From: Pleurocapsales cyanobacterium LEGE 06147
Lineage (GTDB): Bacteria; Cyanobacteriota; Cyanobacteriia; Cyanobacteriales; Xenococcaceae
Reading direction: 5' to 3'
Assembly (NCBI GenBank): GCA_015207585.1
Contig: JADEWQ010000064.1
Location: forward strand, 1 to 33,241
Length of the DNA: 33,241 bases
Positions 16,623-25,914 of this stretch are shown piece by piece. The notes beneath the pieces were generated by a model. It made no database searches, had not been told where the DNA came from, and worked only from the letters and a program-made list of their open reading frames with translations. A program made the translations under genes and the position numbers. Numbering within the stretch: position 1 is the stretch's first letter; the number at the start of each line of letters is the position of its first letter.

Positions 16623-17597
16623 ATGAGCAAGAGAATCGCTACTGCTGTTATTTTCGGTGTAATTTTATTTTCGATCTTCTTGACTGGTTGTGGCGAACTC
16701 TTGGGGCGATCGCTCACTTCATTGTCGGTAGTTCCAGAAAATCCTGCCAATCAGCTAGTCTCCGTTGTGCCTGACGATGCAGAGGTAGAAAAAATAGCTA
16801 GCGAGTTTAAATTTACCGAAGGACCTTTGTGGCATCCCGATGGATTTCTGCTCTTCAGCGATATTCCCGCCGATACTATTTATCAATGGCAACCAAATCA
16901 GGAAGTAACGGTATTTCGTCGTCCTTCTGGTATGGCTAATGGCAACACTTTAGACCGACAAGGACGTTTGGTTACGGCAGAACATAGCAATCGTCGTGTA
17001 TCGAGAACTGAAGCAGACGGTACAGTAGTCACTCTTGCCAGCCAATATCAGGGAAAGCGACTGAATAGTCCTAACGATCTCGTAGTTAAATCCGATGGCA
17101 GTATTTACTTTACCGATCCTCCCTATGGGATTAAACCAGAACAGGAGGAACTGGGTTTTTATGGAGTTTATCGTCTTAATTCAGAAGGGGAATTAACTCT
17201 GTTAGTAGATGACTTTATTCGTCCTAACGGCATTACTTTTTCTCCAGATGAAAGCAAATTATATATTAATGACTCCGAAGCAGGGCACATTCGCGTTTTT
17301 GACGTGCAAGCCGATGGCACGTTAAGCAACGGACGTATCTTTGCCAAACTGAAAGACCCCAATAAAGAAGGCGTACCCGATGGCATGAAAGTGGATATTG
17401 AGGGAAATGTTTATAGTACGGGACCGGGTGGAATTTCGGTTTTCTCTCCCGATGGGGAATTACTCGCTCTTATTAAAGTTTCAGAAGTACCGGCGAACCT
17501 AGCTTGGGGAGATAGGGATTATCAAACTCTCTACATTACAGCCAGAACAGGTCTTTATCGTATTCGCCTGTCTATTCCAGGATTTGTTAATTATTAA
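16623..17597 (+). CDS. lipoprotein of the SMP-30/gluconolactonase family
   Basis: A 324-residue protein. The N-terminus is a lipoprotein signal with lipobox LTGC (C23), so the mature protein should be lipid-anchored outside the cytoplasm. The rest is a six-bladed beta-propeller of the SMP-30/gluconolactonase/LRE type. Metal-site segments are visible: FTEGPLWHPDG with the first Glu; SPNDLVVKSDGSIYFTDPPYG with the Asn; RPNGITFSPDESKLYINDSEAG with Asn and Asp. Members hydrolyse sugar lactones or related esters using Ca or Zn. The substrate here is unknown. It is separated from the preceding three genes by about 105 bases and seems independent. Confidence 0.92.
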   Translation: MSKRIATAVIFGVILFSIFLTGCGELLGRSLTSLSVVPENPANQLVSVVPDDAEVEKIASEFKFTEGPLWHPDGFLLFSDIPADTIYQWQPNQEVTVFRRPSGMANGNTLDRQGRLVTAEHSNRRVSRTEADGTVVTLASQYQGKRLNSPNDLVVKSDGSIYFTDPPYGIKPEQEELGFYGVYRLNSEGELTLLVDDFIRPNGITFSPDESKLYINDSEAGHIRVFDVQADGTLSNGRIFAKLKDPNKEGVPDGMKVDIEGNVYSTGPGGISVFSPDGELLALIKVSEVPANLAWGDRDYQTLYITARTGLYRIRLSIPGFVNY

Positions 17598-17636
17598 CTG
17601 AGAGCGATGGCGAACACCTGGCATACTTGTGAGGAA

Positions 17637-18296
17637 CTACTGGACAAGTCCCTCCAAAGTTACGCCAACAACTCGATAATCAGAATCTTGTCGCAGTTTC
17701 ATTAGAGCAGCTTGCGCTCTTGGGTCATCAAAATGTCTTAAGACTCTTGCTGTTTGCGCTCGAATTGCGACTGCTTCGGAGGTGGCTAGGGAAAGAAGGA
17801 TTGTCAACGCATCTACCTCTTGGGGAGTTCCCTGTAACTGTCCCAAAGTAGCGATCGCTGTTTCTCGAACGACAGGGTCATCTCCTTCAACTCCCCAACG
17901 GCACATCTGTAAAATAATTTCAGGACGATTGGTTCCTTCCATAGCAGCTAAAATACTTTGTCGCACAAGCCAGTGGGAGTCCCGTTCAAATAATTGCAAT
18001 AGATGAGGAAAAGATCTCTGTCCGTATTTCGCCAAGGAATTAGCAGCTTCCGCTCTAACATTGGGATCGCTGTCGTATTTGATTAAGTCTAGTAATGCTT
18101 CAAAAGCTTCCTCTGTTCGCTTGCTTCCCAAACCCATAGCCACAAAGGAACGAATGATAAATTCTTGGTCACGCATCCGTCGTCTCAGTAAAGGGACGAC
18201 CACGGAAGGGAGGTGGTACCTCAATTCAGTAATCGCTTTCATGCGGTCTTGAGGATTGGGACTATCGATGTAGGCTTCAATTTGATGTAGTTCCAT
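17637..18296 (-). CDS. HEAT-repeat protein
   Basis: About 219 residues from the ATG at 18296 (MELHQIEAYI). The upstream in-frame start at 18341 adds a poorly conserved-looking 15 residues. The whole chain is helical HEAT/PBS-lyase-type repeats, for example RRMRDQEFIIRSFVAMGLGSK, DSDPNVRAEAANSLAKYG, DSHWLVRQSILAAME, DDPVVRETAIATLGQLQG and AVAIRAQTARVLRHFDDP. About six units are visible. Such proteins in cyanobacteria include phycobilin lyases of the CpcE/F class, but also many scaffolds; the extra lyase signatures are not evident. It converges with the SMP-30 gene 39 bases away. Confidence 0.88.
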   Translation of the reverse strand: MELHQIEAYIDSPNPQDRMKAITELRYHLPSVVVPLLRRRMRDQEFIIRSFVAMGLGSKRTEEAFEALLDLIKYDSDPNVRAEAANSLAKYGQRSFPHLLQLFERDSHWLVRQSILAAMEGTNRPEIILQMCRWGVEGDDPVVRETAIATLGQLQGTPQEVDALTILLSLATSEAVAIRAQTARVLRHFDDPRAQAALMKLRQDSDYRVVGVTLEGLVQ

Positions 18297-18361
18297 GAAA
18301 TTCTCAGAAAATTTAATTATCTTAATATTATGTTTACACAAATTTACAATACGTGAGATGA

Positions 18362-18568
18362 GAACTGAGCAGTCGGTTTGTCATTAGTCAATGGTGGGAT
18401 AGACAAGAGCTGTCTTTGACAACGATAAAAGATCGTCTCAAATTTTCTTTTGAGATAGCTGATTACTATCATCAAGATCTCGATTGGAAAACAACCAGTG
18501 CCGACCCGATCGCAGATAAAAAGGGGAGATGGTGGTTGCACGTAGTTAAAGAAGGAGAAATCAATTAA
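18362..18568 (+). pseudogene. start-less reading frame, probable C-terminal gene remnant
   Basis: The plus strand is open for 68 codons, from a TGA just before 18362 to the TAA at 18566-18568. There is no ATG or GTG; one internal TTG near the middle would give about 50 residues. The translation is protein-like and tryptophan-rich: FVISQWWDRQELSLTTIKD, then FSFEIADYYHQDLDWKTTS, then KKGRWWLHVVKEGEIN. I cannot assign a family. Because the end is intact and the start missing, it reads as a truncated gene. An overlapping minus-strand frame (18344-18658) is Cys/Phe-rich and less convincing. Confidence 0.35.
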
Positions 18569-18654
18569 AAGACATCTGAAAAAGATATCTGGCATACAGA
18601 AACGGTTTCGCACTGATTGCGATCGTGTTCTTTCTAAAAGACTGGTGCAATCGG

Positions 18655-18741
18655 TCAATAGGGAGTCACTCCTTCAGGTTGCTCGTAGTGCTTCAAGTTT
18701 TCCAAGATTTGATGCAGAGCGGAAATAGACAAAACAAACAA
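18655..18741 (-). pseudogene. short C-terminal gene remnant
   Basis: On the minus strand a 28-codon frame ends in TGA (18657-18655) and reads SISALHQILENLKHY, then EQPEGVTPY. It is preceded in frame by TAA at 18744-18742, with only a TTG in between. The composition is that of a genuine protein tail, but it is too short to identify. The rest of the spacer (18745-18886) is AT-rich and holds the presumed promoter of the CBS-GAF kinase; I see nothing else in it. Confidence 0.25.
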
Positions 18742-18886
18742 TTAAAATCGACAAGATAAGTAAATTACCAATTATAGTTTGACAAATTAGTTCAAACGAA
18801 AAAATCTTTCTTAGGAAGTGTAAATATACAACAAGAACAAGGCAAACCTTTTCTCAATCGTCTACAGCAAAGACTAGCGATTAATC

Positions 18887-21091
18887 ATGCCACAGCAAGA
18901 CCCATCTATATCTCTATTGAGCTTAGAGCCTGCAATCGATCGCCGTCCTCTGACAGTGTCGCCCGATACCCCATTATTAGAGGTCATTACCATCATGGGC
19001 AAGGCACACAGCAGTTGCGTGCTTCCCGGTTTAGGTCTACCCCTAGATGCATTGCTAATTAGTCAAGCCCGCGGCAGCACGATTTTGGTGACTCAAGGGT
19101 CGCAGTTATTAGGTATCTTCACTCAAAAAGAAGCAGTAGAACTAATCGCCTCGGGTAGGAATTTAGATCTACTGACAATTGCCCAAGTCATGAGTCCACC
19201 AGTTATTGTCTTAACTGAATCTGAGGAGTCCGATATTTTTGAAGCACTGTCATTGCTGCGCCAATACCAAATCTCTCACCTCCCCGTCGTGGACGAGCGA
19301 GGACAACTGACTGGTTTGGTTACTTATAACAGTATTCACCAACCATTGCCTCTTGATGAATTATTAAAATCAAGGCAGTTAGCAGAAGTGATTTCTACTT
19401 CACTAATTTCTGCACCAGAAACCACTTCAATATTGGATTTAGCTAGGCTGATGGCTCAACATAAGGTGGATTTTGGTGTTCTTACCAAGGCTCCAGACCA
19501 TTCCCTACCCATAGGAATAGTGGCACAACCCGATCTCATCGAGCTTTTTGCTCTAGAGTTAGACCTATCACAGATACAAGCTCGGACGGTCATGAGTACG
19601 CCATTGTTATATTTAGATGCCGATGAATCCGTTCTAGCTGCCTACTGGCAAATGCAGCAAGAAAAAGTGCAACAAGTTATTGTATCCGAGCCATCTGGAA
19701 GTTTATTAGGTATTGTTACCTTCTGTAGCTTCTTAACAACCCTTGAGTTAGAAGCAATGCGAAAGACGGTTGAGCAACTACAGCAATCCATCGAGCGGTT
19801 TGAGGCTCAAAAAAGACACCCCTCACCCAGCAGCTTTGTTACTCCCGAACTAGAGGTGCCAGAAACTCGAAGCGAATTATTAGAACAGCTCAAGTGCAGC
19901 CGCATTTTAACTGCCATGGCACTGCGCATTCGCGAATCCCTTAATTTAGATGAAATTCTCAAGACGGCAGTAGACGAAGTGCAGCAATTTCTTAAGACTG
20001 ACCGGACTATCGTCTATTGTTTTAATTCGGACTTCAGTGGGAAAGTCGTAGTCGAATCCGTTGCTGAAGGCTTACGACCGGCTCTCAATAGCACGATTCA
20101 AGACACCTGCTTTGGCAAAAACTATGCTGAAGCCTACAAACAAGGACGAACCCAAGTTATAGAAGATATCTATACGGCTGGTTTAACCCAATGCCATATC
20201 GATATTCTCGTTTTCTACGATATCCGTGCCAGTCTTGTCGTTCCGATTCTTCAAGGAGAGCATCTATGGGGATTGTTGTGTGCTTATAACTGTTCTGGAC
20301 CCCGGAGTTGGCGAGATTTTGAACTCGATCTGCTCAAACAATTGGCAACCCACATGGCGATCGCCATTCAGCAGTCCGAACTGTATCAGCAACTGGAGAC
20401 CGAACTAGCCGAACGTAAACGTGCAGAGGAGCAGTTGAAATTATCCCTTAGAGAAAAAGAAATTTTACTCAAAGAAGTTCACCACCGTGTCAAAAATAAT
20501 TTACAAATTATTTCCAGTTTGTTGAGGTTGCAATCTGACTACATTCAAGATAAACGGGCTTTGGCTTCCTTCAAAGATAGTCAGAATCGGATACGTTCCA
20601 TGGCTCTAATCCACGAAAAGCTTTATCAATCAAAAGACCTGGTCAAAATCGACTTTGCCGAGTATCTTCGGGATCTGACTTCTAATTTGCTACATTCCTA
20701 TGGAGCTAATGCACAAGAAATTACGTTAAATATTAATGTTAACGAGATCTGGTTCACCATAGATACGGCAATTTCTTGCGGTTTAATTATCAATGAACTC
20801 GTTTCTAACTCTCTCAAACACGCTTTTCCCCATGCTAGTTCCGAAAATAAAGTGGAAATTGATATTCGCCCCATCAGTGACAATAATTTTCGGCTAGTTG
20901 TCAGCGATAATGGAATAGGATTTCCCCAAGATATAGATTTCCAAAATACTGAATCTTTAGGGCTGCAGTTGGTCTGTACCTTTGTCGAACAGCTGGAAGG
21001 AACTATCGAACTAGAACTGACTGGCGGTACAACATTTATAATTACATTTGAGGAGCTAGGCGCGGCGGGAAGAATCAAAAAAAATGGTTAA
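18887..21091 (+). CDS. CBS-CBS-GAF sensor histidine kinase, predicted DXCF cyanobacteriochrome
   Basis: A 734-residue soluble kinase. Order: two CBS pairs (about 15-155 and 165-285; repeats of [13 protein letters not shown] and [14 protein letters not shown] type); a short coiled coil (about 286-312); a GAF domain (about 345-500); a coiled linker; a HisKA_2 domain with H533 in EVHHRVKNN; and a HATPase with N-box [13 protein letters not shown] (635-647), DNGIGFP (674-680) and LGLQL. The GAF domain carries DTCF (C408) and CH (C436-H437), 28 residues apart. These are the two bilin-linking cysteines of DXCF cyanobacteriochromes, followed by the typical [15 protein letters not shown] strand. Likely a blue/green-type light sensor, with CBS domains perhaps adding adenylate sensing. 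The stop overlaps the next gene by 8 bases. Confidence 0.9.
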   Translation: MPQQDPSISLLSLEPAIDRRPLTVSPDTPLLEVITIMGKAHSSCVLPGLGLPLDALLISQARGSTILVTQGSQLLGIFTQKEAVELIASGRNLDLLTIAQVMSPPVIVLTESEESDIFEALSLLRQYQISHLPVVDERGQLTGLVTYNSIHQPLPLDELLKSRQLAEVISTSLISAPETTSILDLARLMAQHKVDFGVLTKAPDHSLPIGIVAQPDLIELFALELDLSQIQARTVMSTPLLYLDADESVLAAYWQMQQEKVQQVIVSEPSGSLLGIVTFCSFLTTLELEAMRKTVEQLQQSIERFEAQKRHPSPSSFVTPELEVPETRSELLEQLKCSRILTAMALRIRESLNLDEILKTAVDEVQQFLKTDRTIVYCFNSDFSGKVVVESVAEGLRPALNSTIQDTCFGKNYAEAYKQGRTQVIEDIYTAGLTQCHIDILVFYDIRASLVVPILQGEHLWGLLCAYNCSGPRSWRDFELDLLKQLATHMAIAIQQSELYQQLETELAERKRAEEQLKLSLREKEILLKEVHHRVKNNLQIISSLLRLQSDYIQDKRALASFKDSQNRIRSMALIHEKLYQSKDLVKIDFAEYLRDLTSNLLHSYGANAQEITLNINVNEIWFTIDTAISCGLIINELVSNSLKHAFPHASSENKVEIDIRPISDNNFRLVVSDNGIGFPQDIDFQNTESLGLQLVCTFVEQLEGTIELELTGGTTFIITFEELGAAGRIKKNG

Positions 21092-22202
21092 GGCAAAAAT
21101 TTTAGTCGTTGAAGACCAAAGAATTGTTGCTAAAGATATAGCCAAGAGATTAGAAAGTTTAGGTTATTCGGTAGTAGCTACTGTTTCTTCTGGAGAAGAA
21201 GCCATTGAAAAGGTTGCCGAAACAACTCCGGATTTAGTCTTAATGGATATTCGCTTGAAAGGTGAAATGGACGGAATAGAAGCCGCCGAAAAAATTCGTG
21301 ATGATTTTGATATTCCCGTTATCTATTTAACGGCTTATGCCGATGAAAACACTTTACAACGCGCTAAAATCACCGAACCCTTTGGCTATATTGTTAAGCC
21401 TTTTGATGAAAAAGATTTACATACAGCAATTGAAATTGCCTTACGCAGGCGTTTGGCAGAAGCAGCCATTCGCGTGGCTTTAAAAAAAGAAAAAGAATTG
21501 AGCGAGCTGAAATCTCGCTTTTGGTCAATGGTTGCCCATGAATTTCGCGTTCCCATGACAACCATATTATCTTCAGCCCAATTACTCGAACATCATCAAC
21601 ACGAATTACCAGAAGAAAAAAGGCGGGAATTACTATTTTTAATCCAAAAAGCGATTAGATCTATGAACCAGCTATTAGATGATGTTTTAGATCTTAATAA
21701 AGTAGAAGTAGGTAGCTTAGAATTTAATCCCGAACCTTTAGATTTAGAAGAATTTTGTCAGCGAATAGTTGAAGAAATACAATTTAATGCTAGCTCAAAA
21801 CATCGAATTATTTTTAATAAGCATAATGGATGTACTAATGCTTGTTTAGATCGAAAACTTTTGTGGCATATTCTTAGTAATTTGCTAGTAAATGCTATTA
21901 AATATTCGCCTCAAGGCGGTCATGTATATTTGGAACTTGCTTGTCCAGATAATCAAGCTATCTTTAAAGTTCAAGACAAGGGTATTGGTATTCCTCCAAT
22001 GGCTCAAGAGCATTTATTTGAGCCATTTCGACGAGCTGAAAATGTTGGCAATATCCCCGGTACTGGACTCGGACTGACAATGGTCAAAAAGTGTTTGGAT
22101 TTACATAATGGAAAAATTGATGTCCAAAGCACTGTTGGTGTAGGAACGACGGTTACGGTTACACTTCCTTTAAATAAAGGGGTTTCCGTTAATTCCAGTT
22201 GA
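21084..22202 (+). CDS. response regulator-histidine kinase (REC-HisKA-HATPase)
   Basis: A 372-residue protein. The N-terminal receiver domain (about 4-120) has the acidic pair E10-D11, phosphoacceptor D55 in [15 protein letters not shown]83 and K105. A coiled linker leads to HisKA with H152 in [12 protein letters not shown] HATPase follows with N-box [13 protein letters not shown] (265-277), DKGIGIP (299-305) and GTGLGL (327-332). It is soluble with no sensor module, so its kinase is presumably controlled by phosphorylation of its receiver. The natural donor is the overlapping CBS-GAF kinase upstream: the ATG at 21084 lies within that gene's last codons, which implies translational coupling. 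No DNA-binding output is present; a further regulator must lie elsewhere. Confidence 0.95.
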   Translation: MVKAKILVVEDQRIVAKDIAKRLESLGYSVVATVSSGEEAIEKVAETTPDLVLMDIRLKGEMDGIEAAEKIRDDFDIPVIYLTAYADENTLQRAKITEPFGYIVKPFDEKDLHTAIEIALRRRLAEAAIRVALKKEKELSELKSRFWSMVAHEFRVPMTTILSSAQLLEHHQHELPEEKRRELLFLIQKAIRSMNQLLDDVLDLNKVEVGSLEFNPEPLDLEEFCQRIVEEIQFNASSKHRIIFNKHNGCTNACLDRKLLWHILSNLLVNAIKYSPQGGHVYLELACPDNQAIFKVQDKGIGIPPMAQEHLFEPFRRAENVGNIPGTGLGLTMVKKCLDLHNGKIDVQSTVGVGTTVTVTLPLNKGVSVNSS

Positions 22203-22525
22203 ACGCTATCTGAGATCGGCAACGATCGCGCCTCACTGTAACCCCTGTCAAACCGGTTTAGTTAAGGCAGCGAGGGTATTATCCAAAATTTCGATGCTAT
22301 GAATTTAGATTATTGTTAATTATCCCTGTCCGGCTTGAGCAGCCAAAGCGATCGCCGTATTATATCAAATTTGTATAATTGCACATACTTAGGCTTTTCA
22401 ATCACAATCTTTCTCCTCCTGCTTCCCCTGCTCTCCTCACCAAAAAGTATGGCTATTCAACTGGATTTGATTTTATAAAATCGTTGTGTTGAACTCTAAA
22501 TTTGAACTCAAGCTAGGAGTAAAGC
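22203..22525. other. gene-free spacer, about 320 bases
   Basis: No complete gene is visible. On the minus strand two short in-frame pieces look like protein tails: NTAIALAAQAGQG then stop (22361-22320), and IHSIEILDNTLAALTKPV then stop (22304-22248). They share a frame but are separated by stops and may be a decayed gene or chance. A C/T-rich filler (about 22410-22440, CTCCTCCTGCTTCCCCTGC type) is of a kind common between cyanobacterial genes. Confidence 0.4.
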
Positions 22526-23287
22526 TTATGACTTGCTCATTGTTTTTAGCACATTAATATACTGGGCGATCGCATGATCTCTAAACCGTTGAGAGAGGAA
22601 GTTTACACTAAATCGTCGACCTATACGGAACTCCTTGTCTACATGGCGATAGCCTTGCCACCACCTCGGCAACTCCGGCACGATATCCATGCCATGAACA
22701 AACCGATAATTATCAGGAACCCTCCGATTAAACGATTCGCGAAATCCATCGTTCCCAACTTTTGGCGCACCAAAAGTGTAACCTTCTATAGACACTTGGT
22801 TAGAAAAATTGTACTGAATGTCGACAGCACACAAAGTTGCTAATGCTCCACCTAAGCTGTGTCCCGTTGTAGTAACGCTAGAAAGTTCGCGATTCCTGAT
22901 ATACTCGTGAATTCGCTCCCGCACCGAAAAATAAGCTCTAATAAATCCACGGTGCATTAATGCTCCGGAATCGCTTTTTTCTTCATAGGGATAGACTTTT
23001 TCCTGTTCGGCGACAATTTCTTCACGAATTACTTTTTGTTCAAATTCTGCTCTTTCCTGTTGAGTATCGAGGTTAGTTTCCCAGTCAAAGGATGATTCAC
23101 TGCCACGAAATACGATGATAATTTCTGTACCGTCTCGCAAGATGGCACATTGGGTGTCGGTACTATCATCACTAATTAAAACGGGATCTTCTGTCAATCC
23201 GTTAAACTTAAGATCTTTGGAAAAATTTTGATAAATTTCTTGGCAGAAAATCGCATACTTTACTGCTTTGGAATAATCAACTGCCAT
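22526..23287 (-). CDS. class 3 lipase family protein
   Basis: A 253-residue alpha/beta hydrolase. The family pattern is complete: IIIVFRGSES with the oxyanion-side segment (about 56-65); the nucleophile elbow TGHSLGGALATL with S144; YTFGAPKVGN; the catalytic Asp D201 in HGMDIVPELPR; and the His H215 in YRHVDKEF. There is no signal peptide or membrane segment, so it is cytosolic or membrane-peripheral. It probably hydrolyses acyl esters of glycerolipids; the natural substrate is not known. The ATG at 23287 starts the domain directly. It is monocistronic and convergent with the kinase pair. Confidence 0.93.
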   Translation of the reverse strand: MAVDYSKAVKYAIFCQEIYQNFSKDLKFNGLTEDPVLISDDSTDTQCAILRDGTEIIIVFRGSESSFDWETNLDTQQERAEFEQKVIREEIVAEQEKVYPYEEKSDSGALMHRGFIRAYFSVRERIHEYIRNRELSSVTTTGHSLGGALATLCAVDIQYNFSNQVSIEGYTFGAPKVGNDGFRESFNRRVPDNYRFVHGMDIVPELPRWWQGYRHVDKEFRIGRRFSVNFLSQRFRDHAIAQYINVLKTMSKS

Positions 23288-23465
23288 AACAGCTCCTTCT
23301 CCGTCGGAGTCTTTTAATAAATTGGAATTATTGAAAAGTTAGGAAATTCCCCAGCAATTTACTGTTTTTATACAATTACCTGAATTGTATCGCCTGCTAT
23401 GTGTGGCGTTTGATAAAAAATGTATCTAGATTATCTATAACTTGAAGATGTCTCGATCTCAAAAT

Positions 23466-24443
23466 TTACTTAGTTTGAAAGATATTTTGGACCATTGTTT
23501 TATCTACACTCCCAGCAGCTTTATCTAACTCTGCAATTTCGTTTGAGTCCAAATACCATCCCAAAGCACCGATATTTTCTCTCGCCTGTTCTACAGTCTT
23601 TGCTCCGGGAATGGGAATGGTTCCTTTACAGATACACCAGTTGATTGCTACCTGGGACATGGTTTTATGTCGCGATCGCGCTACTTCTCGCAAACAGCTT
23701 AAGAGTGGTTGAATATTTGGTAATAATTGCCGAAAGAGTAGACCTCGAATACCTCTAGGCAAAGAGTCTTTCTCAGAGTATTTTCCGGTCAAAAGTCCCA
23801 AGGCTAAAGGACTGTAGGCAATCAATCTTATTCCCAGCTCATCACAAACATCTTTGACTCCTAGTTGAGTAACGGGATATGTAGACAGTAGGGAGTACTG
23901 AACTTGTAAAGTGCTAATAGGAACGCCGCGATCGGCAAACTTTTTATACACTTTTTTGAGCCGTTTCGGTCCATAATTCGACAAACCTACTCCCTTTACC
24001 AATCTTTGCTCGTAAAGGTCGGCAAGACCATCCAAAAGTGCCCATTCCTGCCAGGGAGCATAGTTAGCCGTAGACCAGTGCATCTGTACCAAATCTACGT
24101 TTTTTCCCAGACGTTTGGCAGAACATTGACAAGCTCTTACCATTGATTTGCGTGTCAATCTCCAGGGATAGACAGCAAGCTTAGTAGCGATGCAAATATT
24201 TTCTTTGTTCGAACCAGAATATTCCCTGAAAAATCTTCCCAAAAGTTTCTCGCTGCGTCCATTCAATCGCCCAGTTCCATAGGAATCCCCCGTATCGAAT
24301 AAGGTTACGCCGTTGCTCACACAAAGGTCAAAAACGGCTTGCAGTTGCTTATCCATACTTTCGTCGTATCCCCAGAGCAATCGGTTGCCCCATGCCCAAG
24401 TTCCGCAGCCCATATTTGGAAGGGTGATGTGGCTAGTTTGCAT
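23466..24443 (-). CDS. aldo/keto reductase
   Basis: A 325-residue NADPH-dependent TIM-barrel oxidoreductase. The catalytic tetrad is present: D50 and Y55 in TLFDTGDSYGTG, K88 in CIATKLAVYP, and H122 in DLVQMHWST. NADPH-binding segments follow: KGVGLSNYGPKRL; LQVQYSLLS; LIAYSPLALGLLTGKYS; and the 2'-phosphate loop IPIPGAKTVEQARENIGAL. The WGWGN-like N-terminus (GCGTWAWGNRLLWGYD) is typical of plant and cyanobacterial members. It reduces aldehydes or ketones in the cytosol; the substrate is unknown. It is divergent from the DUF29 gene with an 79-base shared promoter region. Confidence 0.95.
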   Translation of the reverse strand: MQTSHITLPNMGCGTWAWGNRLLWGYDESMDKQLQAVFDLCVSNGVTLFDTGDSYGTGRLNGRSEKLLGRFFREYSGSNKENICIATKLAVYPWRLTRKSMVRACQCSAKRLGKNVDLVQMHWSTANYAPWQEWALLDGLADLYEQRLVKGVGLSNYGPKRLKKVYKKFADRGVPISTLQVQYSLLSTYPVTQLGVKDVCDELGIRLIAYSPLALGLLTGKYSEKDSLPRGIRGLLFRQLLPNIQPLLSCLREVARSRHKTMSQVAINWCICKGTIPIPGAKTVEQARENIGALGWYLDSNEIAELDKAAGSVDKTMVQNIFQTK

Positions 24444-24522
24444 CTTTACTAAGTATATTTCCTACACTAAAACTACCTACGCTATAGTCTAATTACATCA
24501 TTTCTCTGACTACAACACGCTA

Positions 24523-24987
24523 ATGCTCGATTCTAAACAACTTTACGAACAAGATTTTTATTTGTGGATTACAACCACAATTCAAAAAATACGTAATCGC
24601 GATTTTGATTCGGTTGAGTGGGAAAATGTATTAGAGGAATTAGAAGATTTGAGGAATGAAAGAAAGAACGAACTAGAAAGTCGTTTAATGATTTTGTTCG
24701 AGCATTTGCTTAAACTCGCTTACTGGCATGAAGAGATAGCCTACAATGAGCGCGGATGGAAAGGAACGATTCGCGAGCAAAGAAAGCGGCTAAATCGGCT
24801 ATTAAAAAAAAATCCGAGTTTAAAACCCTATTTAATTGAAGTATTCGATGAAATGTATTTGGATGCTAGAGATATAACCATCGATAAAACAGGATTGCCG
24901 CCTGATACCTTTCCCATTAAACCTATCGTGACAGTAGAACAAGCTCTAGATGAAGCTTATCTCCCTGTATCATTCCCGCATCTGTAG
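24523..24987 (+). CDS. DUF29 domain protein
   Basis: A 154-residue all-helical protein with the full DUF29 pattern: LYEQDFYLWITTTIQKIR; DFDSVEWENVLEELEDL; ESRLMILFEHLLKLAYW; RGWKGTIREQRKRLNRLL; NPSLKPYL; and the closing TGLPPDTFPIKP with VEQALDEAYLP. The family is expanded in cyanobacteria and its function is unknown. It is soluble. The gene is about 110 bases upstream of the PD-(D/E)XK gene on the same strand. DUF29 genes often occur in genome-variable regions, so a link with mobile or defence functions is possible but not shown here. Confidence 0.93.
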   Translation: MLDSKQLYEQDFYLWITTTIQKIRNRDFDSVEWENVLEELEDLRNERKNELESRLMILFEHLLKLAYWHEEIAYNERGWKGTIREQRKRLNRLLKKNPSLKPYLIEVFDEMYLDARDITIDKTGLPPDTFPIKPIVTVEQALDEAYLPVSFPHL

Positions 24988-25099
24988 CAAAAACCTGAAA
25001 ATTCCCTTTTCCCCTAATCTTAATAATTTCTTCGATCGATCGAATAAAAGAATAAATTTACAACCTAAAGAAATGAAATAGAGATTAATAATTAACTTT

Positions 25100-25750
25100 A
25101 TGGCAATCACCGCTATCACGGAAGCGATTAAAACCTTAACAGAAGCAGAACAACGATTTAAGCTTGCTCGTACAGAAGAAGAAGTATTTTTTACAGAATG
25201 GCGTATCGATTTACCGACGTTAACAGAAATAGATAAAACCCAACTAAATCAACTAAGACAACGGTATCTTTATCAACGAGCCGAAAATCAATTGTTAGAA
25301 GCAACCGTTATGCTTTTATTCGCTTCTCCGCTTTTAACCATTGCGGGTTTGTTCGATCCTCCCTTTAAAGTTCGTTCAGAGGAATCTATACAGCTTATCT
25401 TCAATGACGGGGAAGAAGTGTTACAGGGAAGAATAGATGTATTAGTGTTGCAAAATCAGCTTTGGGTGGTGGTCTTAGAATCAAAAAAAACGGCCCTGTC
25501 AGTATGGACTGCCTTACCTCAAACCCTTGCTTATTTGACAGCAAATCCACAACCTAAATTGCCTAGCTTTGGAATGATGACCAATGGAGATGAGATTATT
25601 TTTGTTAAATTAACTCAAGGAGAACAGGTAAAATATGATGTTTCTAGGGTATTTTCGCCCTTTATTTCTAATCAAGAACTTTATCAGGTTGTCCAAATTT
25701 TGCGCTCTATTGGTCATACCATTAGACTTCTTGCAGAAGTCAGGGAATAG
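25100..25750 (+). CDS. solitary PD-(D/E)XK nuclease-like protein (HsdR N-terminal type)
   Basis: A 216-residue protein. A helical N-terminal part (1-65, AEQRFKLARTEEEVFFTEW) leads into a restriction-endonuclease-like core. The core motif is GRIDVLVLQNQLWVVVLESKK: D113, then E127 and K129 of the ExK pair. QTLAYL (Q141, Y145) follows as the QxxxY motif typical of HsdR/RecB-like nucleases. TNGDEIIFVKL comes after. In type I enzymes this domain is joined to a helicase; here the protein ends after it, and no helicase, methylase or specificity gene is near. Such solitary proteins are annotated in cyanobacteria as restriction endonuclease subunit R. Nuclease activity is likely from the motif but its target is unknown. 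Confidence 0.85.
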   Translation: MAITAITEAIKTLTEAEQRFKLARTEEEVFFTEWRIDLPTLTEIDKTQLNQLRQRYLYQRAENQLLEATVMLLFASPLLTIAGLFDPPFKVRSEESIQLIFNDGEEVLQGRIDVLVLQNQLWVVVLESKKTALSVWTALPQTLAYLTANPQPKLPSFGMMTNGDEIIFVKLTQGEQVKYDVSRVFSPFISNQELYQVVQILRSIGHTIRLLAEVRE

Positions 25751-25914
25751 GGAATAGATATAAGTCATAAAGCTTTACTTAATAAATCTAATTTTTCTAT
25801 CTCTTTACTAAAAGGAATTCAACTAACTTCCCAACAAATTGTTCGGCAAGCAGGACTTCTCGATTAAGCTAAAAATTATAGAAATTATTTGCAAAATTAT
25901 AAGGGTAAACTTCA

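Noticed and set aside
18344-18658. 104-codon minus-strand frame in the spacer before the kinase
   Set aside because: It is Cys/Phe/Ser-rich without a plausible domain, has no ribosome binding site, and overlaps a more protein-like plus-strand frame.
20698-21078. 126-codon frame opposite the HATPase region of the kinase
   Set aside because: It is fully contained within a certain gene, and its Ser/Pro-rich composition is typical of an antisense shadow.
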